From NCBI RefSeq assembly GCF_024168045.1, contig NZ_CP100126.1, forward strand, positions 2,823,001 to 2,887,000: DNA of 64,000 nt. Reading direction: 5' to 3'. Below are positions 62,120-64,000 of this stretch, one piece after another. A program made the translations under genes and the position numbers. Origin of the DNA: Dorea longicatena (GTDB lineage Bacteria; Bacillota; Clostridia; Lachnospirales; Lachnospiraceae). Numbering within the stretch: position 1 is the stretch's first letter; each line of letters starts with the position of its first letter. The notes under the pieces are model-generated. The model saw only the letters and a program-made list of their open reading frames with translations. It ran no database searches and was not told where the DNA came from.

Positions 62120-62232
62120 TGTACTCTTCCTTCCTGTTGTAATATGTAATGAAAAATAAATTCTGCTGAATATATTAGCACGATAGTGGATTCGTCCAAA
62201 CAGCCAGTTGTAACATTTCCATACAGGCCAGT

Positions 62233-62772
62233 TTATTTTTCACACCAAAGGAAGTCGTACCCTCTTAATCTTATATCTTTTAATTCCATCTTTTCACTCG
62301 TCAGCAGATTACGATATACTCCATCTTCCTGCATCCACGCTGTCTTCTCCTGATCACTGAAGTTGAATATTCCAAAAAATCTTCTTCCCTTATATTCACG
62401 TAATATGCAAAGGACACTGTCATCATGCTCCATACACACATTGATATCTTCCTCATGACACTTTTCTGCCAGTTCTGCAAGATCCTTCATCGTACCGAGA
62501 TCCGGGCGTACCTTACGGAAATCTGCCACCGCATAACCGCCGTCAGATCTGCCTTCCGGCGTATCCAGGAAAGGCATAAGATGAAGACAATTAATGTTGC
62601 ATTCTTTCAGTTTGCTACTCCGTTGTCTGTAATACTCATACATCTTGGAACACAATTCCGCGAACATATCATCGTTCTGATAAAGTTCCATGTAAAGCCA
62701 CCTGAGCTCATCATGATGTTTCTCTAACCTATATTGAAAAATACTGTTATTTTTTTCTACTCTTTTTCCCAT
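62233..62772 (-). pseudogene. Internally deleted GH13 (amylosucrase/sucrose phosphorylase-like) gene
   Basis: 179 codons, but relatives have about 600. The N-terminal start (YQNDDMFAELCSKMYEYYRQRS) jumps straight to INCLHLMPFLDTPEGRSDGG and YAVADFRKVRPDLGTM, then INVCME is joined directly to DDSVLCILREYKGRRFFGIF and the C-terminal beta domain. Two in-frame deletions have removed the linker and nearly the whole catalytic barrel, including the nucleophile and acid/base. The remaining frame is open and follows the GH36 gene by 9 bases. In gut Firmicutes a GH36 and sucrose-cleaving GH13 pair uses raffinose-type sugars; here the GH13 partner is probably inactive. Confidence 0.8.
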
Positions 62773-62781
62773 TTTTATACT

Positions 62782-64000
62782 CTACTCTTCTGCTGCCAGA
62801 TGCATCTGGTATGCCTTGAATTCTCCCATTTCCACAGGCATCGGAATTCCTGCTTCCATAAGTGCTGCACCATTATATATTTTTCCTGTTTCCGTGTCAC
62901 GATAGATCGCACTACATTTCAATCCTTGAAGCTTTACATAATTCACAGTCATATTTCCATGAATTTCCTGCAGTACGACGTTCAGAAGAACTTCTTTCTG
63001 ATCTTCGGATACAAATGCCCATGCTGCATATTCCTCCCTCGCAGGATCAGACAGCCGGTAGTACAGTCCCGTCTGGATCAGTGGTGCGAACTTCCGGTAT
63101 TCTTCCACCTGTAACCGGATCTCCTGCTTCTCTTCTTCGGAAAGTTTTCCAAGATTCAATTCATATCCGAATGTTCCGGCCATTGCCACTACACCTCTGG
63201 TATGCAGAGATGTGATCCTTCCTGTCTGATGATTCGGCACTGCTGATACGTGTGACCCTACAGCGGATACCGGATAACCGAATGAAGTACCATATTGGAT
63301 CTGCAATCTGTCCAATGCATCTGTATTATCACTGCACCAGATCTGCGGTGTATAATACATCATTCCGGCATCAAATCTTCCACCGCCGCCGCTGCATCCT
63401 TCGATCAGCAGATCCGGATATCTTGTCACGATCCTTTCCAGAAAATCATATAATCCAAGAACATAATCATACATGACCCTTCCCTGATCTTCGGTTCCTC
63501 TCGAGAACACATCCATAAGGCTCCGGTTCATATCCCATTTCACATACTCAATATTTCCCTGATCCAGGACTTTACAGATCTGATCAAATATATGATCTAC
63601 AACTTCTTTTCTCGAGAAATCCAACACCAGTTGATTTCTTGCATGAACCGGATTCCTTCCCGGAATAGTAAGTGCCCAGTCCGGATGTTCTCTGTACAGA
63701 TCACTGTCTTCCGAGATCATCTCCGGCTCCACCCAGATTCCGAATTTTACACCCAGATCATTGATCTTCTTTATCAGATCTCCCAGTGTCCCCCCAAGCT
63801 TTTTCTCATTGACAAACCAGTCCCCGAGACCGCTGTTATCATCATCACGTTTTCCAAACCAGCCGTCATCCAGCACCAGCATGTCAATGCCTGCATGCTT
63901 TGCCTCTTTTGCCAGTTCGTATAAGGTATCACCATCAAAATCAAAGTAAGATGCTTCCCAACTGTTCACCAGAACCGGACGGACACTTTCTTTGTACTTT
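62782..64000 (-). CDS. GH36 alpha-galactosidase, 3' part only
   Basis: The gene begins beyond the window edge; 405 or so C-terminal residues are visible. RPVLVNSWEASYFDF starts the barrel, DMLVLDDGWFGKRDDDN follows, YVKWDMNRSLMDVF carries the nucleophile Asp and IWCSDNTDALDRLQIQYG the acid/base Asp; GCSGGGGRFDAGMMYY lies between. A C-terminal beta domain ends at the stop. It releases alpha-galactose from raffinose-family oligosaccharides or melibiose. It is followed after 9 bases by the deleted GH13 gene. Confidence 0.95.
   Translation of the reverse strand, partial: KYKESVRPVLVNSWEASYFDFDGDTLYELAKEAKHAGIDMLVLDDGWFGKRDDDNSGLGDWFVNEKKLGGTLGDLIKKINDLGVKFGIWVEPEMISEDSDLYREHPDWALTIPGRNPVHARNQLVLDFSRKEVVDHIFDQICKVLDQGNIEYVKWDMNRSLMDVFSRGTEDQGRVMYDYVLGLYDFLERIVTRYPDLLIEGCSGGGGRFDAGMMYYTPQIWCSDNTDALDRLQIQYGTSFGYPVSAVGSHVSAVPNHQTGRITSLHTRGVVAMAGTFGYELNLGKLSEEEKQEIRLQVEEYRKFAPLIQTGLYYRLSDPAREEYAAWAFVSEDQKEVLLNVVLQEIHGNMTVNYVKLQGLKCSAIYRDTETGKIYNGAALMEAGIPMPVEMGEFKAYQMHLAAEE

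Noticed and set aside
62120..62232. Riboswitch in front of the ECF S component
   Set aside because: The upstream region is short and shows no conserved riboswitch core that I can recognise.

Overview
The window reads as a low-to-mid GC Firmicute of the Lachnospiraceae type (Clostridia). The clues are strong AGGAGG ribosome binding sites, the sequence style of MecA, RicT and reverse rubrerythrin, a Tad pilus operon with DUF5702- and DUF6382-like members, and mobile genes of the TnpV/TnpW/TnpC type. The assignment is inference from gene content; no rRNA or tRNA gene was seen.

Layout. 1-1300: an unidentified gene start at the left edge and bioY, with a promoter overlapped by a BirA-like box and a nine-codon upstream ORF. 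1318-1936: a foldback element with two long hairpins. 1940-4394: an ECF sigma factor and its membrane beta-propeller partner. 4662-9454: an aconitase-like hydratase, a PucR/CdaR-type regulator and an MsmX-type sugar ABC ATPase. 9614-15230: a compact housekeeping operon (decarboxylase-like protein, guanylate kinase-like protein, holB, ricT, trmN, rsmI). 15262-23093: a membrane protein, mtnN, a TSCPD protein, secreted and membrane proteins of unknown role, murG, a second sigma factor, a HIT protein, a soluble histidine kinase and a rhomboid protease.

23165-29643 and 49655-51433 are two halves of one Tad (Flp) pilus operon on the minus strand: tadZ, cpaF/tadA, tadB, tadC, flp, a DUF5702 protein, two TadE-like proteins, the prepilin peptidase and a DUF6382 protein. 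The ATPase gene cpaF is cut in two by a mobile element of about 20.0 kb (29638-49657). Joining the halves at the shared 9-bp sequence TAAGTGCCT restores the frame exactly, with the conserved NTGHDGS stretch. The element ends are short inverted repeats (TTATATGNAC) beside the 6-bp core GTGCCT, and the predicted circle junction is a palindrome around that core. This fits three tyrosine recombinases plus TnpC inside the element (Tn554-like), not the large serine recombinase it also carries. Other contents are TnpV, TnpW, a relaxase remnant, an XRE regulator with iterated TTTGACTTC operators, ClbS/DfsB-like and peptidase E-like proteins, an MmeI-like restriction-modification enzyme with an XRE regulator, and a six-gene operon in which the serine recombinase C-terminal domain is repeated in the next two proteins, followed by two ParB-like proteins.

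51636-57198: a BofA-like protein, dCMP deaminase, upp, Sua5/TsaC, a CwlD-type amidase, a GH18 protein and a small unknown gene. 57629-61500: mecA, a DUF1858 protein, a 280-bp cluster of DnaA-box-like TGTGGATAA sites, an NlpC/P60 hydrolase, a PerR-type regulator and reverse rubrerythrin. 61532-64000: an ECF transporter S component, an internally deleted GH13 gene and the 3' part of a GH36 alpha-galactosidase running off the window.
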